Assembly: GCA_021186555.1 (NCBI GenBank)
Contig: JAJKFL010000006.1
Coordinates: 4,616,715 to 4,680,714 of the forward strand
DNA length: 64,000 nucleotides
Direction: 5' to 3'
Origin: Reticulitermes speratus
Lineage: Eukaryota; Arthropoda; Insecta; Blattodea; Rhinotermitidae
In this document: in pieces, positions 14,201 to 22,369 of the stretch
Layout of the letters: every line of letters begins with the position of its first letter
Position numbering within the stretch: position 1 is the first letter of the stretch
Notes under the pieces: generated by a model
What the model saw: the letters and a program-made list of their open reading frames with translations, nothing else
Databases searched by the model: none
What the model was told of the DNA's origin: nothing
Position numbers and translations under genes: made by a program

Positions 14201-15818
14201 CTACATGTTTCGGCTCACCCACAAAAGAGCCATCAACAGATAAGATGTAACACATGCATAATTTTCCCTTTGTACTTTATAATGTTAAACGTCGGTAGAG
14301 CGACGAGGATGTGCGATGTAGATCGACAGTCTTGGTTCCACACCCGGCAAGGGGCAAAAATCTTCTCTGCTCTATAGTGTCCAGGATGGTTTGGAACCAA
14401 CATGGCCTCCTATTCAATGGGTGGGAGAAGGTCTTTCCGTGGAGGTAAAGTAGCGCGGGCGTGAGGCTGACCAGTCACCACTCTCTCTCGAGGGCCGATG
14501 CAAAAAATAATGCGTTGTGGTATACCTCATCTCTCCTTCGTGTTCATCGCGAAGTGTTTAATGAAGCACAAGGCCGATACCTTCACCTTACACGCTTATG
14601 TCATTATCCTTGGTTTGGTCAACCTACATATTTGCAGAAAAACACGTGACGTACACAGGCTCACATATGAACAGTTCGTACTACGATGTGGCCCGTTGAT
14701 TCAGTAATCATTTAATGATGCTGGCGTTTATAAGTTCCAACCACTGCCAATGACGGAGGGGTTTTAAAATTTACAGCAGCCCGAAAAGCTTTCACGACCG
14801 TGCGGAACACCCCAGCGGCAGTGTGTGAAGATTTAAAGGTCCGTACAGTGCACCGAGGCTGGCATTGAATTATTTAATAAAGGATATGCCATTTCCGACA
14901 GCCGATCCCAGTGGCCGTGCGGTCTAAGACGTGGGTCTGCGGCCGCTCGCTTACTAGGATTGTGGGTTCGAATCCCGCCTAGGGCATGGATGTCTGTCTC
15001 TTGTGAGTGTTGTGTGTTGTCAGGTAGAGGTCTCTGCGACGGGCTGATCACTCGTCCAGAGGAGTCCTACAGAGTGTGGTGTGTCTGAGTGTGATCGTGA
15101 AGCCTCGAAAAATAAGGCGGCCTAGGCCATCAAGGGGCTGTCGAGCCATTGGAAAAAAAAAATGTCATTTCCGAAACATTTTTCTCAACAGAAGTAGTAT
15201 CCACATGAAGAGTAGTTTATAAATAAATAGAACTTAATGAACTAAGGACTTCAGATGGCGAGTTTCTTGGTTTATTGAACAACATTTCATCAGCTAGGCA
15301 GTTACATGCCGTCGAATGGCAAATATGTATGGAGAATGAATTGGGGGGGAAAAACACGGTACAAGCATCAGTCGTCGCCTAATTTAGGTACTTGTACTTT
15401 AGGTACTTGCCGAACATTTGTCTATGAGGGCTGAGGAATGTGAGACAGAGCATTCAGGGACGAGAACCGAGTGTTTTGTTAGCGCGCGACCGCGCGATGC
15501 TTTCACATTCCTGACGTCGGGCAACGCAGACGGTCCATACAGACAGTGCATGACCCACATTGCGGACGACACCGTGTCAGCCCGCCACTTGCAACACAGC
15601 TGGCCGATAACGTAAGTTAACACTTCATGTTCGTAGCCGGTGAGGAACTCTGGCCTTCCGGAGTGTGACGCCGTGTAGTCTCGAGTTGAAGATGGAGATG
15701 ATGACCGCAGTTCTCCCCACCCCCACCCCGGAACGTTAGGGGCTATCTCCAGATTACATGGAGTGTGACCTCCATGAAGGCAGGTACATTAACACTCACC
15801 TCCGTGAGACGCCCACAT
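539..15818 (-). CDS. PDZ-domain protein gene, six exons visible, 3' end outside window
   Basis: Six exons (15818-15800, 11056-10982, 9603-9545, 6591-6511, 2567-2423, 771-539) all have AG acceptors (except the putative first) and GT donors, and they join without a frame break to 612 nt, or 204 codons. Intron phases agree at every junction (1, 1, 0, 0, 1, then 0 at the open end). Residues about 81-162 form one PDZ domain: GLGF loop at 94-97, the GRIAPGDRI turn across the exon 5/6 junction, and a helix B beginning near FEDALTIL (142-149). PDZ domains bind C-terminal peptides of partner proteins at membranes or scaffolds. A hydrophobic residue at the helix-B start, where class I domains have His, suggests class II ligands; this is inference. 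The family is not recognised, so no symbol is given. The protein continues left of the window. Confidence 0.8.
2215..2421 (-). repeat. degraded interspersed repeat of the CGTTTCGG/hammerhead-derived type
   Basis: On the minus strand the sequence translates as FEVLTAV, then a [13 protein letters not shown] and LHLQ string, the usual conceptual translation of this dispersed insect repeat. It carries CATCTTCAGG and its inverse CCTGAAGATGG, but no intact GAAAC half. Confidence 0.55.
2423..2567 (-). CDS. PDZ gene, exon 5 (first half of PDZ domain)
   Basis: The acceptor reads TATGTTGTCAG and the donor CTCCAG with intron GTACGT. The 48 codons plus one base carry [11 protein letters not shown] (first strand), the diagnostic GLGF loop in [11 protein letters not shown], and [20 protein letters not shown], the typical PDZ middle segment. 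The trailing G combines with GT of the next exon to give Gly, restoring the conserved Gly-Asp turn. The intron that follows contains a degraded interspersed repeat immediately past the donor, so a naive open frame runs on into repeat sequence. Confidence 0.88.
2680..2870 (+). pseudogene. non-LTR retrotransposon ORF2 C-terminal fragment
   Basis: The stretch includes AAATGTTATGATGACGATCA and [14 protein letters not shown] in frame, matching the RRMRWAGHVARMGE tail typical of insect LINE reverse transcriptases. Stops and frameshifts interrupt it. The same motif appears at 53380-53430. Confidence 0.6.
3690..4020 (+). repeat. diverged SINE A2-like copy
   Basis: GGGTTCGATTTCC (B-box-like) is followed by GACCCACC-type, GGTAACGG and GGAGGTGAAG segments in the order seen in SINE A, but strongly diverged. 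Flanking 3250-3690 shows no recognisable feature. Confidence 0.45.
4205..4512 (-). repeat. SINE A2 (tRNA-derived)
   Basis: Reverse-oriented element: body with GAACCTCGGCACTAGAT, CTTTACCCCCGT, GGAGGCTGGGTGGGCCCCA, then a tRNA-like head with B box (CATTCGAACCCCCGATCG) and A box (TGAGCTATCGCGGG). Confidence 0.7.
4513..4575 (-). repeat. SINE B fragment
   Basis: Contains GTGCCACTTTGTCCACCACA and CCACATGGACTG, the middle of SINE B, abutting the preceding SINE A2 head. Confidence 0.6.
4812..4851 (+). ncRNA. hammerhead ribozyme motif, type I, intact core
   Basis: Stem I TGTC (4812-4815) pairs with GATA (4848-4851). The core is CTGATGA (4816-4822) and GAAA (4840-4843). Stem II can form GGA/TCC and AAC/GTT with bulges. 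Stem III is the minimal ACGT palindrome, so cleavage would follow C4847 in the favoured GUC context. The surrounding 4745-4910 repeat has the GTGTGACACCG-type and CGATACAAATG flanks of the dispersed family. Activity is inferred from the core only. Confidence 0.6.
5000..5312 (-). repeat. SINE C (tRNA-derived), full-length-like
   Basis: Reads inward from CCATTACAGGCCTGGACAGG to a tRNA-like head whose minus strand has GGCGCAGTTGGTTGAGGC (A box) and GGTCGCGGGTTCGATTGCC (B box). Copies recur at 25010-25290 and 61110-61385. Confidence 0.75.
5780..5885 (-). pseudogene. LINE ORF2 C-terminal fragment
   Basis: The minus strand encodes [20 protein letters not shown] and W-E-G-N, matching the GKPEGKRPLGRPRRRWED tail of insect non-LTR elements. 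Truncated on both sides and lacking the reverse transcriptase domain. Confidence 0.65.
6190..6430. repeat. TAA/TAG trinucleotide microsatellites
   Basis: Blocks of ATA/TAA around 6210-6270 and a (GTA)n run at about 6385-6430, with imperfect CTA and GTA blocks between. It lies inside intron 4 of the PDZ gene. Confidence 0.9.
6511..6591 (-). CDS. PDZ gene, exon 4 (81 nt)
   Basis: Minus-strand acceptor GTTTCTGTAG and a strong donor GGG|GTAAGT bracket an 81-nt exon that is open in phase 0 on both sides, giving 27 codons beginning [11 protein letters not shown] and ending ALDDSFVG. Only this frame fits both neighbours. The segment immediately precedes the PDZ domain and has no recognised motif. 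Confidence 0.75.
6955..7950. repeat. 69-bp tandem array, about 14 copies
   Basis: The unit runs from TTTAACGAAATAAACTGGTA through ATTTATAGTGTATATTCG to GCTTGGTTAATTTTGCAGG; consecutive starts at 7261 and 7330 give 69 bp. Each unit carries the perfect palindrome TTCGTATATACGAA. Copies differ by single-base indels. Intronic (PDZ intron 3). Confidence 0.92.
8510..8935 (-). pseudogene. LINE ORF2 C-terminus, decayed copy
   Basis: The minus strand encodes [54 protein letters not shown] and [12 protein letters not shown], then a TAA stop where the 38865-39280 copy has AGA. This is the region after the reverse transcriptase of a jockey/RTE-like non-LTR element; catalytic motifs are absent, so the copy is dead. 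Confidence 0.8.
9190..9350 (-). repeat. half fold-back repeat with decayed hammerhead motif
   Basis: GATGAGATCTGAGCTCTTCT and GGGATATTACGCG match the arm of the 51240-51470 fold-back. On the minus strand GTGAAGATGGGAC...GTCCCGAAACGTC keeps stem II and GAAAC, but the core C3 is replaced by G. Confidence 0.6.
9545..9603 (-). CDS. PDZ gene, exon 3 (59 nt)
   Basis: Minus-strand acceptor ATGTTTTGCAG and donor CAGAAG|GTGAGC. The first two bases (AT) join the G left by exon 2 to make an Asp codon, followed by 19 codons, [19 protein letters not shown], and it ends in phase 0 as exon 4 requires. The phase fit on both sides is the main evidence, because the exon is too short for similarity on its own. 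Confidence 0.72.
9735..9870. repeat. short dispersed repeat (GAGCACGGCAGCTTTATCGC type)
   Basis: GAGCACGGCAGCTTTATCGC followed by ATAGAAAGCCTG recurs inverted at about 10715-10770 and 24405-24465. No coding or tRNA character; the family is not recognised. Confidence 0.5.
10629..10673 (-). ncRNA. hammerhead-like motif with imperfect stem III
   Basis: Minus strand: stem I ACTCC (10673-10669) with GGAGT (10633-10629), core CTGAAGA (10668-10662), a U bulge, stem II GGCT/AGCC, and GAAAC. Stem III reads ACACTT, with a mismatch where related copies have ACATGT or ACACGTGT. All catalytic core positions are present, so activity is doubtful but not excluded. Confidence 0.42.
10982..11056 (-). CDS. PDZ gene, exon 2 (75 nt, phase 1-1)
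   Basis: Minus-strand acceptor TTTCTGTCCCGCAG and donor TTTCAAAG|GTAAGT, both close to consensus. Of three frames only one lacks stops; it encodes [15 protein letters not shown], then FAFDNPCFK, with two leading bases and one trailing base, matching its neighbours. A short charged region with no known domain. Confidence 0.75.
11158..11275. repeat. (TAG)n microsatellite
   Basis: Nearly perfect GTA/TAG trinucleotide run of about 110 bp with a TGG-interrupted end. In intron 1 of the PDZ gene. Confidence 0.95.
11480..12825. repeat. 1.3-kb GAA/GAG polypurine array with higher-order repeats
   Basis: The plus strand is almost pure A/G, with rare C (GCAGAAG) and T (GAATAAG, GAGTAGG). The GAAGAATAAGAAGAGG marker recurs at about 11932, 12235 and 12567, giving higher-order units of roughly 300-330 bp. 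The long poly-Ser/Leu and poly-Glu/Arg open frames are artefacts of the trinucleotide composition. Confidence 0.95.
12830..13924. other. no recognised feature
   Basis: Intron 1 sequence with a poly(A) run at about 13238-13256 and a self-complementary pair GGGGGGCTAGTTGGC / GCCAACTATCCCCCC near 13805-13890. No exon support. Confidence 0.5.
13925..14178 (-). repeat. SINE A, 5'-truncated
   Basis: Body in reverse: GGTAAAGATCTCCCTAGAAC, AGGCCACGAAGGCCCAGAGG, CCCGGCCGCTTTACCCC, GGAGGCTGGATGGGCCCC, then the B box (GGATTCGATCCTCGG) and the GCCCGTAGCGAGTCG start. The outer A-box end is missing. Confidence 0.8.
14180..14255 (-). repeat. decayed hammerhead-type repeat
   Basis: Minus strand CTGTTGATGGCTC...GAGCCGAAACATGTA keeps stem II GGCTC/GAGCC and the ACATGT stem III, but core A6 is T and stem I does not pair. 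Confidence 0.5.
14340..14500 (+). repeat. diverged SINE A2 fragment
   Basis: ACCCGGCAAGGGGCAAAAAT, GGCCTCCTATTCAATGGGT and GGAGGTAAAGTAGCGCGGGC follow the SINE A order. From 14500 to 14890 nothing is recognised. Confidence 0.45.
14905..15163 (+). repeat. SINE D, near full length
   Basis: The head has a tRNA-Leu/Ser-like A box (AGTGGCCGTGCGGTCTAAG) and B box (GGGTTCGAATCCCGCC). The body contains GTCAGGTAGAGGTCTCTGCG and AGGGGCTGTCGAGCCATTGG, ending in poly(A). Confidence 0.8.
15164..15797. other. no recognised feature
   Basis: Unassigned sequence upstream and downstream of the putative first exon's donor. Small open frames overlap on both strands without splice support. Confidence 0.4.
15800..15818 (-). 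CDS. PDZ gene, putative start exon
   Basis: A good donor (CACGGAG|GTGAGT, intron from 15799) ends a stretch in which the frame required by exon 2 contains ATG at 15818-15816, giving MWASHG plus a split Gly. The frame stays open further upstream through a poly-G run (15838-15852), so the true start could lie farther 5', or this could be an internal exon. There is no convincing acceptor: the AG before it follows poly-G rather than pyrimidines. The start choice is inference. Confidence 0.45.
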
Positions 15819-15919
15819 CTGAGGTGCAGACCCTCTGCCCCCCCCCCCCCCCAATATCTTCACTTTCACCCACAGTCCTTGCCCTGCCGACCCTGTATCA
15901 ATGACCGTTTTTCCCTGTG

Positions 15920-15978
15920 TGGCGTTTTTTGCTACCCTAAAGATGGAGGCAGCAGGTTGCTCTGAAACGCTGGTATCT
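15920..15978 (+). repeat. decayed hammerhead-derived repeat
   Basis: CTACCCTAAAGATGGAGG followed by CAGCAGGTTGCTCTGAAACG and CTGGTA keeps stem I (CTACC with GGTA) but has CTAAAGA instead of CTGAAGA. Confidence 0.5.
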
Positions 15979-15979
15979 T

Positions 15980-16067
15980 ATCTTATCTATCTGCCTGTCA
16001 ATCAATCTATCTATCTGTCTATCTATCTATCTGTCTGTCTATCTATCTATCTAGCTATCTATCTATG

Positions 16068-16102
<35 letters not shown>

Positions 16103-16325
16103 GTCTATCTATCTATGTCTATCTATCATCTGTCTATCTATCTATCTATCTATCTATCTATCATTATCTATCTATCTATCTATGTCTATCTATCTATCTA
16201 TAAATGTATCCATCTATATATCTATCATCTATCTATCTGTCTATCTATCTATCTATCTATCTATCTGTCTATCTATCTGTCTATCTATCTATTTCTATGC
16301 ATCTATCTATCTATCTATCTGTATA

Positions 16326-16357
<32 letters not shown>

Positions 16358-16499
16358 GTATCCACCTATCTATCTATCTATCTATCTATATATGTATCCA
16401 TCTATATATAATCTATCTATCTATCTATCTGTCTATCTATCTGTCTATCTATCTGTCTATCTATCTATGTCTATCCATCTATCTATCTATCTATCTGTA

Positions 16500-16534
<35 letters not shown>

Positions 16535-17085
16535 GTATCCACCTATCTATCTGTCTATCTATGTATCCATCTATCTATCTATCTATTTGTCTATCTATGT
16601 ATCCATCTACCTATCTATCTATCTATCCATTTACCTATCTATCTATCTATTTATCCATCTATCTACATATATGTCTGTCTGTCTATCTATCTATCTATCT
16701 ATCCATCTACCTATCTATCTATCTATCTATCTATCCATCTATCTACATATATGTCTGTCTGTCTATCTATCTATCTATCTATCTATCCATCTACCTATCT
16801 ATCTATCTATCTATCCATCCATCCATCTATCTACATATATGTCTATCTATCTATCCATCTATCCATCTACCTATCTATCTATCTATCCATCTATCCATCT
16901 ATCTACATATATGTCTGTCTGTCTATCTATCTATCTATCTATCCATCTACCTATCTATCTATCTATCTATCCATCCATCCATCTATCTACATATATGTCT
17001 ATCTATCTATCCATCTATCCATCTACCTATCTATCTATCTATCCATCTATCCATCTATCTACATATATGTCTATCTATCTATCAA
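15980..17085. repeat. 1.1-kb GATA/TATC microsatellite
   Basis: (CTAT)n with CTGT, CCAT and TATG interruptions. In the 3' half the marker CATCTATCTACATATATGTC recurs at about 16656, 16736, 16826, 16897, 16979 and 17056, showing secondary amplification of an 80-160-bp block. Long Ser-Ile-Tyr-Leu open frames are composition artefacts. Confidence 0.97.
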
Positions 17086-17089
17086 CCAC

Positions 17090-18140
17090 AATGTATACTC
17101 GTAACATCCCAGACGACAGCAATATTCAGATCAATCATTTCACATCCTCCTACACTTCTTTAAGATCCACTTTTAAAATCTTCCAATTTACATAACGACG
17201 ACGTAACTGAATGCAATTCACTGCGCTGCACATGCAGATGCCTGCCTGCCTACGTGACGTCCGCTGCACGACGGACTGTCTGTCATTTAGCGTCGCACGT
17301 TACAGGCAGCACACAGTCCGTCCGTCTGTAACGTCCTCAATCGCTGAATCACTACAACCTACAGGCTGTCGCAGTGTCCATACGAAATTCGACAGAGACC
17401 GCACATATGACCTTCAGATATGTTGATGCAGGCGGGCAGACTGACACGACGAACCTAATTGGCGCATTTTGTAAACTTTTCATTGCCCAATATGGCAACA
17501 AAATCTGTCGAAAGAATGGTTCATCCGTCAACGAGATGTCCGCCAGTATTGTTTTGTAACAAACAGGCTGCAGCAGATGCAATGTGGCCTGCCGTGGGTT
17601 TCGAAGCATGGCCTCCCGGAACTGGCATACAGGAATGTCACGTGAGATCGGTTATGAACTGCGGACTTCCGCCTGAGTGGTAATAATGATGTCGTGTCCT
17701 TATATGTGCTGTGGCTGCAGGACTCACTCGAGCAGCCATTGTCGGCAGAACGTGTCGGCATGAATCGAATAGCTGGTTCATTGTACGCGAGGCTGGGGCG
17801 AAGCAGCAATTACGCGATTTCATGCGGACTATTATGGCGGCATTTCCACCTATACAAACACTACAACTGCTTTCAGAACCAAAAACAAGCGACGGCCTTT
17901 CAAACGAGAAGCGACGTTTTCTTGTTGCCTTCTCTCATTCTCTTTTTTTTTTTCATCGTGTGATAAAAGTAATTGTGCTTATAGGGAAATAAATAAGCAA
18001 CTTACTGCATGGGGCAAAGCGATTCGTGAGAAGTTAACAGTCATTCAACTGCCCAAGAAATTCCCCGCCTAATGGAAGTCGAACGCTTATTACATGTTCA
18101 CAACAGCAGCCACTAGTCACTTTAATCAGCCAAATGAATG
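17090..18140. other. no recognised feature
   Basis: About 1 kb of mixed sequence with overlapping short open frames on both strands and no splice, codon or repeat signal. A T-run near 17943 is the only simple element. Confidence 0.4.
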
Positions 18141-18149
18141 CAGTCTACA

Positions 18150-18260
18150 AAACTCCTACCCAATTTAATATCCATTTTAATATTATCCTCTCATCCACGC
18201 TAATGTCTTGCAAGTGATCAGTTCCCTTCCGGTTTTACAACCAAACACATGTAAAAGATT
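18150..18260 (-). pseudogene. LINE C-terminal fragment
   Basis: The minus strand retains the TTCAAG..GGATGAGAGGATAATAT-like string and the downstream coding order seen in the plus-strand copy at 51630-51700. Heavily decayed. Confidence 0.4.
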
Positions 18261-18279
18261 TGTCATCTTTACCGTGCGT

Positions 18280-18540
18280 GTTGATAGGGACACGTGGCGG
18301 GCTCTTGTGAGTGCGGTAATGAACCTTCGGGTTCCATAAAACGCGGGGAATTTCTTGAGTAGTTGACGACCTGTTAGCTTCTCAGAAAGGACTGTGCTAC
18401 ATGGAGTTAGTTAGTTAGTTAATATAGCTAAGCTGTGCTCTTGTGAATGCGGTAATGAACCTTCGGGTTCCATAAAACGCGGGAAATTTCTTGACTAGCT
18501 GAGGAACTGTTAGCTTCTCACGAAGGACTCTGCTACATGG

Positions 18541-18577
<37 letters not shown>

Positions 18578-19705
18578 ATATGGCTAAGCTGTGCTCTTGT
18601 GAATGCGGTAATGAACCTTCGGGTTCCATAAAACGCGGGGAATTTCTTGACTAGCTGAGGAACTGTTAGCTTCTCACGAAGGACTCTGCTACATGGAGTT
18701 AGTTAGTTAGTTAGTTAGTTAGTTAATATGGCTAAGCTGTGCTCTTGTGAATGCGGTAATGAACCTTCGGGTTCCATAAAACGCGGGGAATTTCTTGACT
18801 AGCTGAGGAACTGTTAGCTTCTCACGAAGGACTGTGCTGCATGGAGTTAGTTAGTTAGTTAATATGGCTAAGCTGTGCTCTTGTGAATGCGGTAATGAAC
18901 CTTCGGGTTCCATAAAACGCGGGGAATTTCTTGACTAGCTGAGGAACTGTTAGCTTCTCACGAAGGACTCTGCTACATGGAGTTAGTTAGTTAGTTAATA
19001 TGGCTAAGCTGTGCTCTTGTGAATGCGGTAATGAACCTTCGGGTTCCATAAAACGCGGGGAATTTCTTGACTAGCTGAGGAACTGTTAGCTTCTCAGAAA
19101 GGACTGTGCTACATGGAGTTAGTTAGTTAATATAGCTAAGCTGTGCTCTTGTGAATGCGGTAATGAACCTTCGGGGTCCATAAAACGCGGGGAATTTCTT
19201 GACTAGCTGAGGAACTGTTAGCTTCTCACGAAGGACTCTGCTACATGGAGTTAGTTAGTTAGTTAGTTAGTTAATATGGCTAAGCTGTGCTCTTGTGAAT
19301 GCGGTAATGAACCTTCGGGTTCCATAAAACGCGGGGAATTTCTTGACTAGCTGAGGAACTGTTAGCTTCTCACGAAGGACTCTGCTACATGGAGTTAGTT
19401 AGTTAGTTAGTTAGTTAGTTAATATGGCTAAGCTGTGCTCTTGTGAATGCGGTAATGAACCTTCGGGTTACATAAAACGCGGGGAATTTCTTGACTAGCT
19501 GAGGAACTGTTAGCTTCTCACGAAGGACTCTGCTCCATGGAGTTAGTTAGTTAGTTAGTTAATATGGCTAAGCTGTGCTCTTGTGAATGCGGTAATGAAC
19601 CTTCGGGTTCCATAAAACGCGGGGAATTTCTTGACTAGCTGACGACCTGTTAGCTTCTCAAGAAGGACTGTGCTCCATGGAGTTAGTTAGTTAGTTACCG
19701 TACGT
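18280..19705 (+). repeat. 130-155-bp tandem array derived from a LINE 3' end, ten units
   Basis: Each unit contains CTCTTGTGAATGCGGTAATG, AACCTTCGGGTTCCATAAAA, CGCGGGGAATTTCTTGACTA and GGACTCTGCTACATGGAG, then (TTAG)n and AATATGGCTAAGCTGTG. The first unit begins GGGACACGTGGCGGGCTC, the LINE coding tail. Single non-tandem copies at 51640-51870 and 53280-53700 give the ancestral context. Unit length varies mainly through the AGTT count. Confidence 0.93.
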
Positions 19706-19844
19706 GCTAAATGCCCAACCGCTTCACTCTCCTCTTGATTTGATCATTCTAGAAATATTTAGCGAGCGAGACGTCGCAGCTGTCAGGTCGTCACCTAACC
19801 CTTCCTTCTAGTCATCGTAAGGACGTTAGCGCCGTCTTTAGGCG

Positions 19845-20080
19845 CAACATTAAGGCATACGGGGAGCGGAGACACAGTGACACTCATTTTTAACTTCGGC
19901 ACGAGATGGAAATGAGTCGTCAGCTTTACGCCCCGGCCGCTTTACGCCCCGTAAGAAGCTAGGTGGGCCCCAGAGCCAATCTAGACGCGGTGGAGAAAAG
20001 TCTCTTCCACAGCCGAAAACCGAAACCCGACCGGCCATCTCCTAGCTTAGGCACTACACTAACTGAGCTATCCCAGTTCC
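19845..20080 (-). repeat. SINE A2
   Basis: Reverse element with TAACTTCGGCACGAGATGG, CGGCCGCTTTACGCCC, AGGTGGGCCCCAGAGCC and a head ending ACTAACTGAGCTATCCCAG. Confidence 0.7.
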
Positions 20081-20154
20081 AAAAAATGTTGTTAATTCTC
20101 CAAATGGAATTTTATATCATATGTACCGTGCATTTTGTCATAAGTTGAAGTTAG

Positions 20155-20329
20155 ACCAACTAATGCACAACAATTATTAACAAGATACACATACCAAATG
20201 TATGTGTATCTGGATGTCATAGATACTTGTGATTCTTTGATGCGCCCCCTGATGATGGCAACTTGATTGCCGAAACGTCTATAGGGGTTACAAATATATT
20301 TTGTTAATAATTATTGTGCATTAGTTGGT
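20155..20329. repeat. fold-back element with hammerhead-like interior
   Basis: The 29-nt arms at 20155-20183 and 20301-20329 (ACCAACTAATGCACAA..., inverted) differ at one base. Inside, on the plus strand, are CTGATGA (20249-20255), stem II GGCAA/TTGCC and GAAACGTC. CCCC and GGGG could pair as stem I only around a UAUA bulge, so the ribozyme is probably decayed. Confidence 0.65.
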
Positions 20330-20439
20330 TTAACTTAAACTTATCTCCAAATGGAAGTTTACACACATTGTTGTTGTTGTTTCGGGGACCATGCTGCATC
20401 CATCTGCAGGGTCTAAGCAATAATTCTTCTTGGATTGCT

Positions 20440-20500
20440 CAGATCCTGAAGATGGAGACAGGAAGCTCGTCGAAACGTCCGTAACTTTTTGTAAATCACT
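20440..20500 (+). repeat. decayed hammerhead-derived repeat
   Basis: CTGAAGATGGAGACAGGAAG then CTCGTCGAAACGTCC keeps the CTGAAGA and GAAAC halves, but stems I and II do not pair properly. Confidence 0.5.
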
Positions 20501-20784
20501 TCAGCGTCATATCCCAGAACAAATCCAACTTCATCAACGCCGCTGTGCAAACCACAAATCCCATAACATACATAAAAGTACATTTGTCTGAATAGTGAAA
20601 TAAGGAATAGAAGAAGGCTTGAAGAACGCTGAGAGCTAAAATTCGAACTTAAACCTGCCGAACGCGAAGTATCAATGCCAATCAAATTATTCTTTTAGTG
20701 CTTATGTACTACAACTTTCTTTTCCTGTACGACAGTTACTGTAGGTTGGTAGAACTGACCTGATGTAATTCATGTTCAGTATGG

Positions 20785-21345
20785 TAGCCGTGATAGCTCA
20801 GTCGGTATAGCGACTCGCTACGGGCTGAACCGTCCGGGGATCGAATCCCGGTGGGGGAGAGATTTTTCGTAGTCGTCCAGACCGGCCCTGGGGCCCACCC
20901 AGCCTCCTATACAATGGGTACCGGGTCTATTTCCCGGGGGTAAAGCGGCCGGGGCGTGGAGTTCACCACCCACCCCCATCTAGTGCCAGGGTTAAAGAAA
21001 GAGTAGAGCTATACCTGTACTCCCCCTCTGGGCCTTTTTTTTTTTTTGCGTGGTGAAGGGCCCCGCAGCAGATGCTACGGACGCACCGCAGCCTTAAGGC
21101 TTCTTGTGCAACCCTTGTGATGAAGATGAGCAGTTTTTTTACCAAATTTTACAATTAATGGAGCACCAGTGGAATGAAATTGACAGGGGAAAACCGACAA
21201 CTCGGAGAAAAACCTGTCCCAGTGCCACTTTGTCCACCACAAATCTCACATGGACTGACCCCGGGATCGAACCCGGGCCTCCGCGGTGAGAGGCCGGCGA
21301 CTAACCGCCTGAGCCATGGCACGGCCCTCTGGGCCTTCATGGTAG
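20785..21345 (+). repeat. SINE A interrupted by a full SINE B
   Basis: SINE A head at 20787 (TAGCTCAGTCGGTATAGCG, then GGGGATCGAATCCCGG) runs to CCTCTGGGCC at about 21034. It is broken by a reverse SINE B and resumes CCTCTGGGCCTTCATGG at 21327. The repeated CCTCTGGGCC is the duplicated target. Confidence 0.88.
21035..21326 (-). repeat. SINE B, full length, nested in SINE A
   Basis: Starts with a poly(T) tail, then GTGGTGAAGGGCCCCGCAGC and GGCTTCTTGTGCAACCCTTG (3' module), a second T-run, GGAGCACCAGTGGAATG, CAGTGCCACTTTGTCCACC, and a head with B box (GGGATCGAACCCGGG) and A box (CTAACCGCCTGAGCCATGGC). Confidence 0.88.
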
Positions 21346-21349
21346 CTCT

Positions 21350-22300
21350 GCCGGTGCACGTGTCCGTAACAATCACTTTCAGGCAAGTGCTCTTCCCTCG
21401 TCAAAACCTTCCAACCCTTAGGTATGTTGATGCGGTCTGTCACTTTTCATTCAACAGAATATGCTTATTACAAACGACTGCCAATATAATAAGTTCGTAT
21501 AAGCTGCTTATACGACATTTATCGTTGCTTCATATCGCACAAAATGCGTAATAAAAAGACAGCGAAGTAAAATGTTGTTAAGTGCCACCATTTGTAAGTT
21601 CGTAAACAGTTTGTGGTAAAGAACCGCCGATATGAATGATGCTTTGTGGTGCAGGGTAGGCAATGAGAGGATTACAACAGCGAGCTCAGGTGGCTCAAGT
21701 ACCTGGGAATCTTCTGTTGTTCGTTTTGACGTGAGGTTCGTCCTTGAATGCCACCGAAACAGCCAGTTAGTTCCCTACAGCGTTCTACATGGAATTTGAG
21801 GCCCATTTTTTATTATTACTCTCTATTGTCTTTTTTTTTTACATATTTTTCTGCTTCTTCCCCTTTTCAACTGTTGTCCATAACCAAAGAGGACAACGAT
21901 TACTGGTCTCAAAGCTTCCAACTGAAGCTGCATCGCTCGGGAACTCCAAACAGCCAAGCAGGCAGCAGCTGCCAGATGCGATGCTCTCACTCAGGGCCGC
22001 CAAGAGCGGGTTCGGACCCCGGTGAAAATTTTTTTTCGGGCCTCATAGCAAGGGCGGACCGGCAAGGTGAAAAGGATGTAAACAAAGCAGACAGCGTCGT
22101 AAGCAAGATGGCCGCTGACCGCAAGTGTCATCAACACGACAAACGACTACCTAATTACATCTGATACTACCGAGAAAGACAAAAGAACACACGCAGCACA
22201 GTCGGGCTCAGGGCCCCCTTCCGGAATGCCGGGCACCGGTAATTTGTACCGGCTCCCCCCCCCCCCCCGCCGTCGGCACTGCTCTTACGTTCTTCTGAGA
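21350..22300. other. no recognised feature
   Basis: Mixed sequence with a T-run (21832-21840) and a C-run (22254-22268). No gene or repeat recognised. Confidence 0.4.
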
Positions 22301-22369
22301 TGTGACGCCGTGGAGTCCGGTACATGTGTGCCTATATTTCCCAGGAACCTGCTTCCTCCTAGGCTACAA

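Noticed and set aside
15901..17195. Overlapping Ser-Ile-Tyr-Leu open frames up to 376 codons
   Set aside because: Products of the TATC microsatellite, open in several frames, no splice or start context.
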